Source: Elusimicrobiota bacterium
Lineage (GTDB): Bacteria; Elusimicrobiota; Elusimicrobia; UBA1565
Direction of reading: 5' to 3'
Length of the DNA stretch: 41,972 bases
NCBI GenBank assembly: GCA_016218495.1
Contig: JACRDU010000099.1
Location: 1-41,972 of the forward strand
The notes beneath the pieces were generated by a model. The model worked only from the letters and a program-made list of their open reading frames with translations, did no database searches and had not been told where the DNA came from. A program made the translations under genes and the position numbers. Position 1 is the first letter of the stretch. Every line of letters begins with the position of its first letter. Shown here piece by piece: positions 1 to 8,275 of this stretch.

Positions 1-898
1 CGGAGACGCCGCCGCCCATCACGTCGCCCGCCGCGCCGCCGGCGCCGCCGGCGCCGCCGGGTCCGCGCCGGCCGTCGAAGCCTCCGCCGCCCGTGCCGGC
101 GGCGATGGAGCGCGAGCCCGTCCCGCGGTAGCCGGGGGCGGCCTGGGTAGGCGCCATGTGGTTCTCGTTGCGCGGCTTGCCGACCAGCCGTTCCGACGAG
201 AGCTTGTCCAGCGTCAGCTTCGCGCTCGTGGACCCGCCCGCCGCGCCGCGCAGGCCGCTTATCGCGCCCGCCATCCGGGCGTTGGGCTTGGGAAGCCCGA
301 CCTTCCGGGCCGCCGTGGAGGCGCCGGACTTCGCCGAGCTGACGACCTTGTCCCACATGTTGTCCTTCGGGGCGTCGCGCTTGGGCTCGACGGGCGGGGT
401 CACGGGCGGGGCTTCCTTCTCTCCGCCGGGGGCGATGATCAGGGAGCTGGGGTCGCGCGCGTTGATGGGGGTGATGACGTCCGGGTTCTCGCCGATGAGG
501 CCGCCCCGGGCCAGCATGTTCCCCATCTCGTTGGGATCGGAGCCGGACGGGAACATGCTGCCTTTATGGTCGAACCCCTGCGTCATCGGGCCGTTCGCCT
601 CCCCCGACTCGCTGATGAGGTATTCCGCCAAAGGAGCCATGACCAGGACGGCGAGGCCGGCCCCGATGAAGGCCAGGTCCTTGGTCTTGAGGTTCTTCAT
701 CCGGCCTAAGAGCGAGTTGGGCTTCGCGCCCGCGGCCGCTCCCCGGAACATCGGCATCCCGGCGAGCTTGTCGCCGCCTTTGGAGGACCACATGGGGAGC
801 GCCACCCCCCCGCCGTCCTCTTCCTTGGCCTTCTTCGGCCCTCCCGCCAACGGAGGGATGGGGGGATTGGAGACGGGCCTCTGTTCTTTGTCGGCCAT
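1..898 (-). CDS. Single-pass membrane protein, Gly/Pro-rich, C-terminus cut by window edge
   Basis: The frame opens at the ATG at 898-896 and stays open to the left edge, giving about 299 residues with the C-terminus missing. The N-terminus begins MADKEQRPV and is hydrophilic, with no signal peptide. One hydrophobic segment follows at about residues 75-95 (LAFIGAGLAVLVMAPLAEYL). After it come Pro-rich and Lys/Ser-rich stretches and a Gly-rich tail near the edge (GGAGGAGGAA). This suggests a type II or signal-anchor protein whose bulk lies outside the cytoplasm. The start is supported by a purine-rich AGAGGA site 8 nt upstream and a good promoter just above it. It resembles the protein at 6657-8270 in its MADK start and in having a soluble N-terminus ahead of a membrane segment, but I cannot show homology. 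Function unknown. Confidence 0.75.
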   Translation of the reverse strand, partial: MADKEQRPVSNPPIPPLAGGPKKAKEEDGGGVALPMWSSKGGDKLAGMPMFRGAAAGAKPNSLLGRMKNLKTKDLAFIGAGLAVLVMAPLAEYLISESGEANGPMTQGFDHKGSMFPSGSDPNEMGNMLARGGLIGENPDVITPINARDPSSLIIAPGGEKEAPPVTPPVEPKRDAPKDNMWDKVVSSAKSGASTAARKVGLPKPNARMAGAISGLRGAAGGSTSAKLTLDKLSSERLVGKPRNENHMAPTQAAPGYRGTGSRSIAAGTGGGGFDGRRGPGGAGGAGGAAGDVMGGGVS

Positions 899-926
899 AG
901 AATTATCCTCTTTGCCTGCTGTCAAG

Positions 927-955
927 AGTGTAAAGGCCCCCCGCGGCATCGTCAA
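927..955 (-). promoter_or_regulatory. Sigma70-type promoter for the gene starting at 898
   Basis: Reading the minus strand, TTGACG (955-950) is followed by a 17-nt spacer and TACACT (932-927). The predicted start site near 920 leaves a leader of about 22 nt containing AGAGGA as Shine-Dalgarno. A second TTGACA-like hexamer at 925-920 has no correctly spaced -10 box. Confidence 0.65.
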
Positions 956-984
956 GGGACCAACGGCCCGGGATTCTTCGGAAC

Positions 985-1012
985 TTTTTGTATGCTCTGG
1001 GCGTATTACTAT
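985..1012 (+). promoter_or_regulatory. Possible promoter immediately before the CBM48-like gene
   Basis: TACTAT at 1007-1012 lies exactly 6 nt before the ATG at 1019. TTTTTG at 985-990 with a 16-nt spacer is a weak -35. A start site 7 nt below the -10 box would coincide with the A of the ATG, implying a leaderless transcript. This stretch is AT-rich compared with its surroundings. Confidence 0.4.
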
Positions 1013-1018
1013 AGGCTG

Positions 1019-1480
1019 ATGAGCGACCTCACGCGCCGCGGAAAGGGCCTTTTTTGGGCCTTGGCCGTCACCGTCCTCCTGCTGGCCGGGGTACCGTCCA
1101 TCGTCCTCGTCGAATCGGCTCGGGACTACTGGCGCTTCCTGCGCGGCTGGGACCCCGCCGTCCTGCGTCCGTCCACGGTCCGGCGCCTACCGCACCACGA
1201 CGACGCACCCGAGGATTTCCCCGACATCCGCTTCGTCGAATTCTCCCTGCGGGCGCCGGGGGCGAAGAAGGTGCGTTTGGCCGCGAACTTCAACGGCTTC
1301 GACCCGGCCGCGCTGGCCCTCGACAAGGGAGCCAAGGACGACTGGAAGACGGTCGTCCCGCTGCCCCCGGGCTCCTACGAGTACGCCTTCGACGTGGACG
1401 GCCGCTGGACGCTCGACCCGGAGGCCGGAGCCCCGGTGAGCCGCGGCGGCCGGGACCTCTCGGTCAGGACGGTAAAATGA
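1019..1480 (+). CDS. Membrane-anchored CBM48/AMPK-type glycan-binding domain protein
   Basis: A 153-residue protein. Residues 1-8 are basic and are followed by a membrane segment at about 11-32 (LFWALAVTVLLLAGVPSIVL). The C-terminal 80 residues match the isoamylase-N/CBM48 pattern: FSLRAPGAKKVRLAANFNGF, then a tryptophan in DDWKTV, then PGSYEYAFDVDGRWTLDP. In this family the fold binds alpha-glucans or mediates protein contacts; here it would sit on the outer face of the membrane. An upstream in-frame ATG at 992 would add nine residues, but it overlaps the probable promoter, so 1019 is preferred. The stop overlaps the next start (ATGA), so the two products are translationally coupled. Ligand binding is inferred, not shown. 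Confidence 0.75.
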   Translation: MSDLTRRGKGLFWALAVTVLLLAGVPSIVLVESARDYWRFLRGWDPAVLRPSTVRRLPHHDDAPEDFPDIRFVEFSLRAPGAKKVRLAANFNGFDPAALALDKGAKDDWKTVVPLPPGSYEYAFDVDGRWTLDPEAGAPVSRGGRDLSVRTVK

Positions 1481-3024
1481 GGCGCCTGCTGCCGCTGCTG
1501 GCCGCCGCCTTGCTGGCCGCCCGGGCCGAGGCCTCCGACCCGGCCCGCCCCCTGCTCTTCGTCCCCGACCAGGCCGCGCTGGACTGGGCCGCGCTGCGTT
1601 CGCTGGCGGCCGACGCCCGCGCCGCGTTCTCGTTGGCCCTGGCCCCAGCCGCCACCCCTGAGGGCGAGCGCCCCTGGCTGCGCGAAGCCGTCCAGGCCGG
1701 CCGGCTCGAACTCTGCCTGCGCCTCTCGGGCGACCCCTTCCTCCCTATCATGGCCCCCGCGCGGCCGGGGGCGCTGGCGGAGCGCCTCGCGCTGGAGAAG
1801 GCGCTGTTCCGGGCCGCCTTCGGCGCCGACCCCGCCTGCTTCGTGGCGGCCGGGGCCGCCCCGGGGAAGGAGGGGCTCGAGGCCATCGCCGCCGGCGGGT
1901 TCGCCTGGACGGCCGCCGGGGCCGGCGCTTTCAGCCGGGCCTGGACCGCGGCCGGGGCGCTGAAGGCCGTGCCCTTCGCCGCCGCGGCCTCGACGGCCGC
2001 CGCGCGGGAACCGGAGCCGGGCGCGACCCCGGGCGTCGCCGTCGACGAGAGCGTGACGCTCGCCCCCGGGTCCGGCCTCGCCGTGCTCAAAGGTCTCCTC
2101 GGGGCCTCCGCGTGGTCGACCGGAGCCGGCGCGGCCAAGGACGAGGGGGCTTTCGGCATCTCGCCCTCCGAATGGCCGGCCTGGGAGGGCTCCGCCGCAT
2201 GGGCCTCCGCCCCGGACGGGAAGGCGGCGCGGCGGACCTATTCCCTGGCCGCGGACGCGCTCGAGCGCTACCAGAATTCCGGCACGGCCTCCGTCCGGAG
2301 CCTGGAGCGAGGGGCCGAGGCGCTCGATGCCGGGGCGGCCGTCCGGCATTTCCGCCCCGGCGCGCCGCTCGAAGCGCTCGTCGCCGCGCTGGCCCCGGCG
2401 TTCAAAGCCTCCGGAGAGGCCGTCCCCGAGGCCGACGGGACTCCCGGCGAGGGGACGGTCCTCGCCGCGCCGCTGGCCGGAGGAGTCGCCTTCGAGGGCC
2501 CGACGCCCGTCTCGACGGCGTCCTGGGTCCCCCGGTCGCTCAAGGTGGAGCGGGTCGAAGGCGACCTCCTGTTCACCATCGGCCTCAACGGGTTCTCCCC
2601 CGACCCCTCGGCCGCGCTGGGCTTCAGCGGCCTCACGGTAGAGCTCTATATCGACGTCAACGGCCTGGCCGGGCGCGGCTCCACCCGGCTGCTCGGAGGA
2701 CGCCGCCATCTGATCGCGTCGAAGGACGCCTGGGAGTTCGCCGTCGTCGTCACGCCGGCCGAGGGCGCGCTCTGGCGCGTGGGGACGCCGAACGCCTCCC
2801 GCCTCGCGGCCGTTGCGGTCGAAGCGGACCCGCCGGCGCTCAAGGTGCGCGTCCCCGCGGCGCGCCTGCGGGGCCAGCCGTCCTCGTGGGGGTATCTGCT
2901 CTTGACGGCGCCGGAAGGGTCCGACCAGCCGCAGGGCATCCTGGCGGCGACGCAGGACCAGAAGCTCCTCGGCGCCGAAGGGACCCCGCCCGTCCTCAGG
3001 GCCCTCAGGCTCGTCGCGCGCTGA
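1477..3024 (+). CDS. Secreted degenerate GH57-like protein with glucodextranase-type C-terminal module
   Basis: A 515-residue protein with a signal peptide (residues 1-19, MRRLLPLLAAALLAARAEA). The ATG overlaps the stop of the upstream CBM48-like gene. Residues 80-150 resemble a GH57 core in spacing: SGDPFLPIM stands where active enzymes have a His-Pro-rich HPILPL-type motif, followed by an aligned FG-P-CFVAAG block where a WxPE-type motif is expected. The catalytic-type residues are missing, so it is probably a pseudoenzyme or a binding protein. Residues 345-515 are beta-rich with FTIGLNGF, VELYIDVNGLAGRG and WGYLLLTAPEG, resembling the DOMON-like C-terminal binding module of glucodextranase. 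Coupling to a CBM48-type partner supports an alpha-glucan or cell-surface glycan role. An upstream in-frame ATG at 1054 would run through the coupled gene and is rejected. Family assignment is moderate only. Confidence 0.6.
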   Translation: MRRLLPLLAAALLAARAEASDPARPLLFVPDQAALDWAALRSLAADARAAFSLALAPAATPEGERPWLREAVQAGRLELCLRLSGDPFLPIMAPARPGALAERLALEKALFRAAFGADPACFVAAGAAPGKEGLEAIAAGGFAWTAAGAGAFSRAWTAAGALKAVPFAAAASTAAAREPEPGATPGVAVDESVTLAPGSGLAVLKGLLGASAWSTGAGAAKDEGAFGISPSEWPAWEGSAAWASAPDGKAARRTYSLAADALERYQNSGTASVRSLERGAEALDAGAAVRHFRPGAPLEALVAALAPAFKASGEAVPEADGTPGEGTVLAAPLAGGVAFEGPTPVSTASWVPRSLKVERVEGDLLFTIGLNGFSPDPSAALGFSGLTVELYIDVNGLAGRGSTRLLGGRRHLIASKDAWEFAVVVTPAEGALWRVGTPNASRLAAVAVEADPPALKVRVPAARLRGQPSSWGYLLLTAPEGSDQPQGILAATQDQKLLGAEGTPPVLRALRLVAR

Positions 3025-4383
3025 TCAGGGTTCGTAGACGACGCGGCGGATGAGCACCTTGTCGTTGCCCTGCACGTCGGACGCCTCGATGCGGAAGTTG
3101 TTGGGGCCGGCCTTCAGCATGACCTCGGTGGAGAACATCCCGTCCTCGTCCTTGCTGACGCGCTCGCCGTTGATGAGGACGTTGAGCTCCTTGGACGCGC
3201 GCCCCATCACCCGGTAGCGAGGGACCTTGACCTTGACCTCTTCCTCCTCGGGGCGGATGACCTCGAGGCTGGCGGCGAAGGAGAGCGAGGCGAAATCCTC
3301 GTCTTTGCGGGGACAGGGCTTGGCCTCCGACCATTTCCCCTGCTCGCCGAGCAGGTCGATGATCGCCGCCCGGTAATAGCAGGTCTTGGCCGAGCGCGCC
3401 GCGGCCGGGAGCTTCATCTCGCTCTCCGGGTCGAAGGTCTTGTCGAGGGTCATGGCCCCGGCGGAGAACGAGGAGTCCTTGGCCATCTGGATGCGGTAGG
3501 CGGCGACGGGCACGCCCACAGACAGCGCGGCGATGTCGGCCGCCAGGCCGGTGACCCCTTGCCCCGGCGCCCGCGGCGCGCGCATCTTGACCACGGAATC
3601 GCCGGAGCCCTTGGCGAAGTCCTGAACCTCGGGCGCCATCGCCATGTCCACGTTGGGCATCTTCGAAGGGGTCGCCGGAGCCCGGTCGAGCGGGACGCTG
3701 GTGTAGTAGCCGGCCTTGACCTCGACGGACTTCGTCCCCTTCACGTCCTGGACGTCGGCGGCTCCTTTATAGACCTGGACGCGGGTCGAAAGGTCGTCGA
3801 GGATGCGGGCGGTGTACTTCGTATCCCCGCCCTTGGGCACGATGCGGGCCGAAGGCGTCACCACCCGCGCCAGCGTGGTGTGGATGGCGCCCCGCTTGAG
3901 CTCCAGCTCGTTGTTGTCCCGTTTCGGGGATTTGAGGATGGCCATCGAATTGGGGTCGAGGGACAGCACGGCGCCGGCATGGAATTGGACCCGGGCCCAG
4001 GACTGGTCCTGCGTGCGCAGGCCCCAGTCCTCGAAGAGCTCCATCTTCTGCCGGGCCGAGCTCCAGGCGGGGCTCTCCGACTCGCGGAAGGAGACGCTGC
4101 GCTCCATGTGCATCAGGATGGCGGCCTGGAACCGCTCCTTGAGCTCGTCGGTGGGAATCTGCAGGGTCATGCCGGGGAGGGCGACGGTGGGGTCCGAGGT
4201 GGGCAGCTTGTTGTTGCGCAAGACGACGTTCCACCGCCTCGGGTCCTTCAGATAGCGCTGCGCGATGCTCCAGAGCGTGTCGCCCGGGACGACCTTGATG
4301 CTCTGCATCTTCTCGGGCGCGGCGCGGGCCGAAGGGGCGAAGAGCCCCAAGGCCAGCAGGAGGGCGGCGGCCGCGCTACGCAT
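3025..4383 (-). CDS. Secreted LysM-FecR domain protein
   Basis: A 452-residue protein. Residues 1-21 are a signal peptide (ends PSARA). Residues 26-78 form a LysM domain (IKVVPGDTLWSIAQRYLKDP, then PGMTLQIP), which in this family binds peptidoglycan. Residues about 110-230 have the FecR/beta-helix look (WARVQFHAGAVLSLDPNS, LELKRGAIHT, STRVQVYKGAADV). The last 80 residues form an Ig-like domain (VLINGERVSKDEDGMFSTEV, then LKAGPNNFRIEASD) like glucodextranase B or cadherin-like modules. The ATG overlaps the last 8 nt of the upstream kinase gene (ATGCGTAG), so the two are translationally coupled. The stop abuts the convergent stop at 3024 with no spacer. Its likely role is an envelope or peptidoglycan-associated accessory of the kinase, possibly its sensor partner; that is inference. 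Confidence 0.8.
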   Translation of the reverse strand: MRSAAAALLLALGLFAPSARAAPEKMQSIKVVPGDTLWSIAQRYLKDPRRWNVVLRNNKLPTSDPTVALPGMTLQIPTDELKERFQAAILMHMERSVSFRESESPAWSSARQKMELFEDWGLRTQDQSWARVQFHAGAVLSLDPNSMAILKSPKRDNNELELKRGAIHTTLARVVTPSARIVPKGGDTKYTARILDDLSTRVQVYKGAADVQDVKGTKSVEVKAGYYTSVPLDRAPATPSKMPNVDMAMAPEVQDFAKGSGDSVVKMRAPRAPGQGVTGLAADIAALSVGVPVAAYRIQMAKDSSFSAGAMTLDKTFDPESEMKLPAAARSAKTCYYRAAIIDLLGEQGKWSEAKPCPRKDEDFASLSFAASLEVIRPEEEEVKVKVPRYRVMGRASKELNVLINGERVSKDEDGMFSTEVMLKAGPNNFRIEASDVQGNDKVLIRRVVYEP

Positions 4384-6553
4384 CCTTGGCCGCCTGCGCG
4401 CCGGCCCCCGCGGGGTCCGGGGTCGGAGCGAGGTCCTTGGGCAGGGTGAAGAAGAAGCGGGCGCCTTTGCCGAGCTCCGATTCCACCCAGATGCGCCCTT
4501 TGTGCGCCTCGACGAACTTCTTGCAGATGGTCAGCCCCAGCCCCGTCCCGCCGCGCTTCTGGCCGGGGACCTGCTCGAATTTGGCGAAGATCTTGTCGAG
4601 GTGCGTGGACGGGATGCCCTGCCCGTTGTCTTCGACGCAGACCCGGTGCTCGGGGCCGGTGTCGACGACATGGATGACGATCCGGCCGTCGTCCGGGGCG
4701 AACTTGATGGCGTTGCCGAGCAGGTTCGTGATGACGCGCTCGATCTGGTCGGGGTCGCAGACCGCCGTGAACTCCTCGCTGGCATCGAGCTCCAGCGAGA
4801 TGCCGCGCCGCTGGGCCAGCGAGCCCAGGATGTCGAGCGAGTGGCTGGCCAGGCCGGCCAGGGAAGCCTCCTTCATGTTCATCTCGAGGTCGTGGGTCTC
4901 CATCTTGGCCACGTCGAGGATGTTGTTGACCAGCGTCATCAGGCGGTTGGCGGACTTCAGCATGGACTCGACCATGCCCTTCTGCTGGGGGTTGAGCACC
5001 CCCACCACCCCCTTGCGCAGGAACTCGAGGAAGCCCACGATGGAGCCCAGCGGGTTGCGCAGGTCGTGCGTGATCGAATGGAGGAACTCCTCCTTCATCT
5101 TGTCGAGCTCTTTCTCGAAGGTCACGTCGTGCAGGGCGGTCACCGTCCCGAGGACCGTTCCCTTCGACGGCGAGACCAGGCGCTGGGCGGACACGCGCAC
5201 GAAGAGCCGGTGCTCCTCGCTGGAGAGGTCGACCTCGAGGACCGCCTTCTCGTCGGGCTTGGCCACGGCCTCGAGGACGGCGCGCCGGAGCTCGGTGCCG
5301 GCGGCGAGGACCTCGTCGAGGGGCTTGCCCTCCACCGCCTCGTTGCCCAGCACCTCCTTGGCCTTGCGGTTGGCGAGCTGGATGACCCTCTCGGTGTCGG
5401 TCATCACGATGCCGTCCCCGATCGAGAAGAGGATGGCCTCGGTCTTCTTCTGCTCGACCAGGATCCGGTCCACCTGCATGTCCGCGTAGCCGCGCAGGCG
5501 CGTCACCATGCGGTTGAAGGTATCGCCGAACTCCTGGAGCTCGTCCCCGGTCCCCAAAGCCACGTCGGCGGGGAACGCGCCCTGCGCCACGGCCTCCGCC
5601 GCCTGGGTCAGCGCGAGCAGCGGCTTGGTCAGGGTCTGGGCCAGGGTCAATGAGAAGCCGATAGCGGCCAGCACCACGGCGGCGATGACGAAGGCCGCGG
5701 TCTTCTTCATCTTGGAGGCCGCGAGGTAGGCCTCGTCCTTGGGCTGCTGGATGATGACGACTGACTGGATGTCCGGCACCGGGGCGTAGGCGCCGACCTG
5801 CATGTCCCCGTGCGCGTCCTCATATTCGCTCGAGCCCACGGTCTGGGCGGAGAGGGCGGTCCCCACGATGGGCCACTTGAGCAGGTCCTTCAGGTCGGAA
5901 CGGGCGAGGCGCTCGTCAGGGTAGATCAGAGGCACGCCGCCGGCGCCCACCAGCATCGAGAAGCCGGTGCCGCCGACCCTCTCGCGCGAGATGGTGTCCC
6001 ACAGGGACTTGAGCGCGACCGACAGGCGGATGTCGGTCTTTTCCGAGAGAGGGAGGTACACCTCGAGGCGCGGGACGTCCCCCTCCCGCGCCGTCATCCA
6101 GAGCTTCCGGGAGCGGGTCTTGGCGAACTCGAGGTAGCCGGGGTCGCGCGTGAAATCGGGGGCGGACTCCTTCGGGACGAGCTGAGGGTTGTACACCTTC
6201 ATCAGCTCGCGGCCGTTGGCCAGGATGGACACCTCCTCGAGGTCGGTATGGCTCTCCACCAGGCTGCGCAGCAGCTCCTGGCGAGTCGTCCAGTCCAGGC
6301 CCGGCCGGCGCAGCGCCGACACCGTGAAGCGGAGCTTCTCGTCGACGTTGTTCAGGTACATCATCACCGACTGCGCCGTCTTCTCGGCCAGCTTCATGTG
6401 CAGCTCGAGGACCGCGGCCTGGATGCCGTCGCGGCTCAGGCGGATGAGCTGGAAGCCCATGAACGCCGCCGGAGCCAGCGAGAGCGCCAGCAGCGCCAGC
6501 AGGAAGCGCCGGAATAGGCCGGAGGAGGCCCAGCGCGATGTGAGTTTCGGCAT
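4376..6553 (-). CDS. Membrane-bound sensor histidine kinase (Cache-HAMP-PAS-HisKA-HATPase)
   Basis: A 725-residue protein from the ATG at 6553. Membrane helices lie at about 12-34 and 285-308 and enclose a 250-residue extracytoplasmic sensor with the look of a double-Cache domain. Then come HAMP (about 308-360), PAS (about 375-490), HisKA with the phospho-acceptor His496 in SITHDLRNPLGS, and HATPase_c with N-box NLLGNAIKFAP (about 612), G1 DNGQGIP (about 642) and G2 GGTGLGL (about 670). All catalytic motifs look intact. There is no receiver domain and no response regulator nearby, so the partner must be encoded elsewhere. A TTG at 6562 would add three residues but lies in the -10 box. The gene is coupled to the LysM-FecR gene, which suggests that the kinase senses envelope state. 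Confidence 0.92.
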   Translation of the reverse strand: MPKLTSRWASSGLFRRFLLALLALSLAPAAFMGFQLIRLSRDGIQAAVLELHMKLAEKTAQSVMMYLNNVDEKLRFTVSALRRPGLDWTTRQELLRSLVESHTDLEEVSILANGRELMKVYNPQLVPKESAPDFTRDPGYLEFAKTRSRKLWMTAREGDVPRLEVYLPLSEKTDIRLSVALKSLWDTISRERVGGTGFSMLVGAGGVPLIYPDERLARSDLKDLLKWPIVGTALSAQTVGSSEYEDAHGDMQVGAYAPVPDIQSVVIIQQPKDEAYLAASKMKKTAAFVIAAVVLAAIGFSLTLAQTLTKPLLALTQAAEAVAQGAFPADVALGTGDELQEFGDTFNRMVTRLRGYADMQVDRILVEQKKTEAILFSIGDGIVMTDTERVIQLANRKAKEVLGNEAVEGKPLDEVLAAGTELRRAVLEAVAKPDEKAVLEVDLSSEEHRLFVRVSAQRLVSPSKGTVLGTVTALHDVTFEKELDKMKEEFLHSITHDLRNPLGSIVGFLEFLRKGVVGVLNPQQKGMVESMLKSANRLMTLVNNILDVAKMETHDLEMNMKEASLAGLASHSLDILGSLAQRRGISLELDASEEFTAVCDPDQIERVITNLLGNAIKFAPDDGRIVIHVVDTGPEHRVCVEDNGQGIPSTHLDKIFAKFEQVPGQKRGGTGLGLTICKKFVEAHKGRIWVESELGKGARFFFTLPKDLAPTPDPAGAGAQAAKDA

Positions 6554-6561
6554 CCGTTTCA

Positions 6562-6590
6562 AGCATAAGTCGATTGCGTACTCTTGTCAA
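6562..6590 (-). promoter_or_regulatory. Near-consensus sigma70 promoter for the histidine kinase
   Basis: On the minus strand TTGACA (6590-6585), a 17-nt spacer and TATGCT (6567-6562). The predicted start site at about 6555 lies 2 nt before the ATG at 6553, with no Shine-Dalgarno site, so the kinase mRNA should be practically leaderless. Confidence 0.7.
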
Positions 6591-6621
6591 GGAATCGGGG
6601 TTTCGTTAGGGCATAGGGCCC

Positions 6622-6650
6622 TGGCGGAGAGGGCGAAAAGTCTTTACGCT
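6622..6650 (+). promoter_or_regulatory. Weak promoter candidate before the 6657 gene
   Basis: TACGCT at 6645-6650 sits exactly 6 nt before the ATG at 6657, the same geometry as at 1019. The -35 hexamer at 6622-6627 (TGGCGG) is poor. AAGG lies only 1 nt from the ATG, too close to act as a Shine-Dalgarno site. Confidence 0.3.
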
Positions 6651-6656
6651 CAAGGT

Positions 6657-8270
6657 ATGGCGGACAAGAAACATCCTTTCGGCTTGAAGCACGACCCCCG
6701 TTCCCGTAAGGAGAAGCGGGGCGCGGGCGCCAGCGTTCCCGGCGCCGCCGCGGCCGGCGGCACGCCGGCCTCCGGATTGTTCGACAGCGGGGCGGCCGCC
6801 CTCTCCACCCTGGGCCGCATGTCCCCCGGCGGGACCGCCCCGGTCGGCCTGTGGGAGTCCTTGGTCGGGGGCCTGTCGAAGGCCACGGGGCTCAGCGCCG
6901 TGGCCGCCGGCAAGGCCGTCGTCGTGGCGCTCGTGGTGGGCGCCTCGTCGATGGCCGCCGGCGTCTCCCTATACATCGGAAGGGACTCATCCGGCGGCGG
7001 GCCCCTCGTCGGCTCCCGGGTCTTCGTCGACCCGAGCCAGGACGCGGAATCCGACGCCGTCCTGCGCCCGGCGCCCAGGCCGGCGGAACAGGGCGTTCAG
7101 TCCGAGGCCTCTCTGGACTACCTGTCCCAGGCCAACGGCCCCGCCCCCGAGCCGGAGGCCGTCCCGGAAAGGCCCGCCGACGCTCCCGCCGCCGCGCCCG
7201 AGGTCCGCACGGCCGACGCCCCGAACAACGACGTGCCCATGACGGGCCCGCCCGCCAAGGCCGCTCCCCAGGAATACCGCAAGCCGCCCATGGCCAAGCG
7301 CGCGATGCCGCAGACCCGGGGAGAGACCGGGGGCAAGGTCTCCCTGCAGCCGCTCGACAGCCTGACCGGGAAGGTCGGCGGCGGGTTCCAGGATGTGTAC
7401 CGTCCCTCCAAGACCGGAGCCTTCGACGCCGTGTCCCAGTCGCGCCCCAATTACGGGGCGAACCGCAAGTCGGCCGTCGTGCGCAGCGGGTCGAACGCCA
7501 TGGGCCAGGCGCGCTTCGCCAACCGCCTCTCCAAGAGCGCCCAGCGCTACGGCGGGTCCGCGGCCGCGCACACGGCCTCCACGCCCTTCGACGGCGCCAA
7601 CTCCGCCGCCCGGGGCCTCGGCGCCACACGCCCCGGCGGGGCGTCGCTGGGCGGGACCGGGGTGGGCTCCAGCGCCAACGGCATCCTCGACTCGAAATCC
7701 GTCGAGCCGCCCCCGGCGCCGGAAGCCAAGAAGAAGGAGAACAAGACCCCTTACCAGGGCATGGTGATGGCCGCCATCGCCGCGCTGATGATCGGCACCG
7801 TCCTGCTGATGCTGGCCGGGCAGATGGCCGGCCAGGCCCAGAAATCCCCCGGCCCGGACGCCGCGGCGAAGCTGCAGGCCGCGAAGATGCTGGCCATGGC
7901 CGCCATGGCGGCCGGAGGCACCGCCGCCGGCATGGGCGGGATGCTGGCGGGACAATACGGTCAAATGACCCAGGGCATGCCCTTCATCATGGGCGGGGGC
8001 ATCCTAGCCGTCCAGGCCGGGATGGTCCTGGCCAAGGCCGAGAAGGCCGGGCAGGACGGGGCGGAGGGCGTCCAGGGCGCCGGCGCCGACGCCGCCGGCC
8101 AGGCCGGCCAGGCGCTGCAGAGCGCGATGGGCCCCGCCATGCAGGCCATGCAGGGCGACGACAGCGGGTCCTCGGACTCGGACAAGCCGAAGAAGACAGC
8201 CCAGAAGCCGCAAGGGCGCACCTTCGACTCCAATCAGTACAATCCGAAAGGAGACACCCTGCCGTTCTGA
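6657..8270 (+). CDS. Multi-pass Ala/Gly/Met-rich membrane protein, unknown function
   Basis: A 537-residue protein beginning MADKKHPFG with no signal peptide. A first hydrophobic helix lies at about residues 82-107. A long Pro/Ala-rich, poorly ordered region follows to about 360. A second helix lies at about 367-392 (MAAIAALMIGTVLLMLAGQM), then a Gly/Ala/Met-rich hydrophobic stretch at about 405-460 and an acidic Ser-rich and Lys-rich tail. The Met/Gly-rich helices resemble tightly packed membrane helices. Upstream in-frame ATGs (for example 6189) run antisense through the kinase gene and are rejected. The gene ends 5 nt before the convergent nuclease stop. I recognise no family. The MADK start and TM layout recall the truncated gene at 1-898, so these may be parallel components of one membrane complex. 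Confidence 0.75.
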   Translation: MADKKHPFGLKHDPRSRKEKRGAGASVPGAAAAGGTPASGLFDSGAAALSTLGRMSPGGTAPVGLWESLVGGLSKATGLSAVAAGKAVVVALVVGASSMAAGVSLYIGRDSSGGGPLVGSRVFVDPSQDAESDAVLRPAPRPAEQGVQSEASLDYLSQANGPAPEPEAVPERPADAPAAAPEVRTADAPNNDVPMTGPPAKAAPQEYRKPPMAKRAMPQTRGETGGKVSLQPLDSLTGKVGGGFQDVYRPSKTGAFDAVSQSRPNYGANRKSAVVRSGSNAMGQARFANRLSKSAQRYGGSAAAHTASTPFDGANSAARGLGATRPGGASLGGTGVGSSANGILDSKSVEPPPAPEAKKKENKTPYQGMVMAAIAALMIGTVLLMLAGQMAGQAQKSPGPDAAAKLQAAKMLAMAAMAAGGTAAGMGGMLAGQYGQMTQGMPFIMGGGILAVQAGMVLAKAEKAGQDGAEGVQGAGADAAGQAGQALQSAMGPAMQAMQGDDSGSSDSDKPKKTAQKPQGRTFDSNQYNPKGDTLPF

Positions 8271-8275
8271 GGACG

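Noticed and set aside
33-62. Tandem GGCGCCGCC-type repeat near the left edge
   Set aside because: It encodes a Gly-Gly-Ala run within the truncated gene; simple codon repetition explains it.
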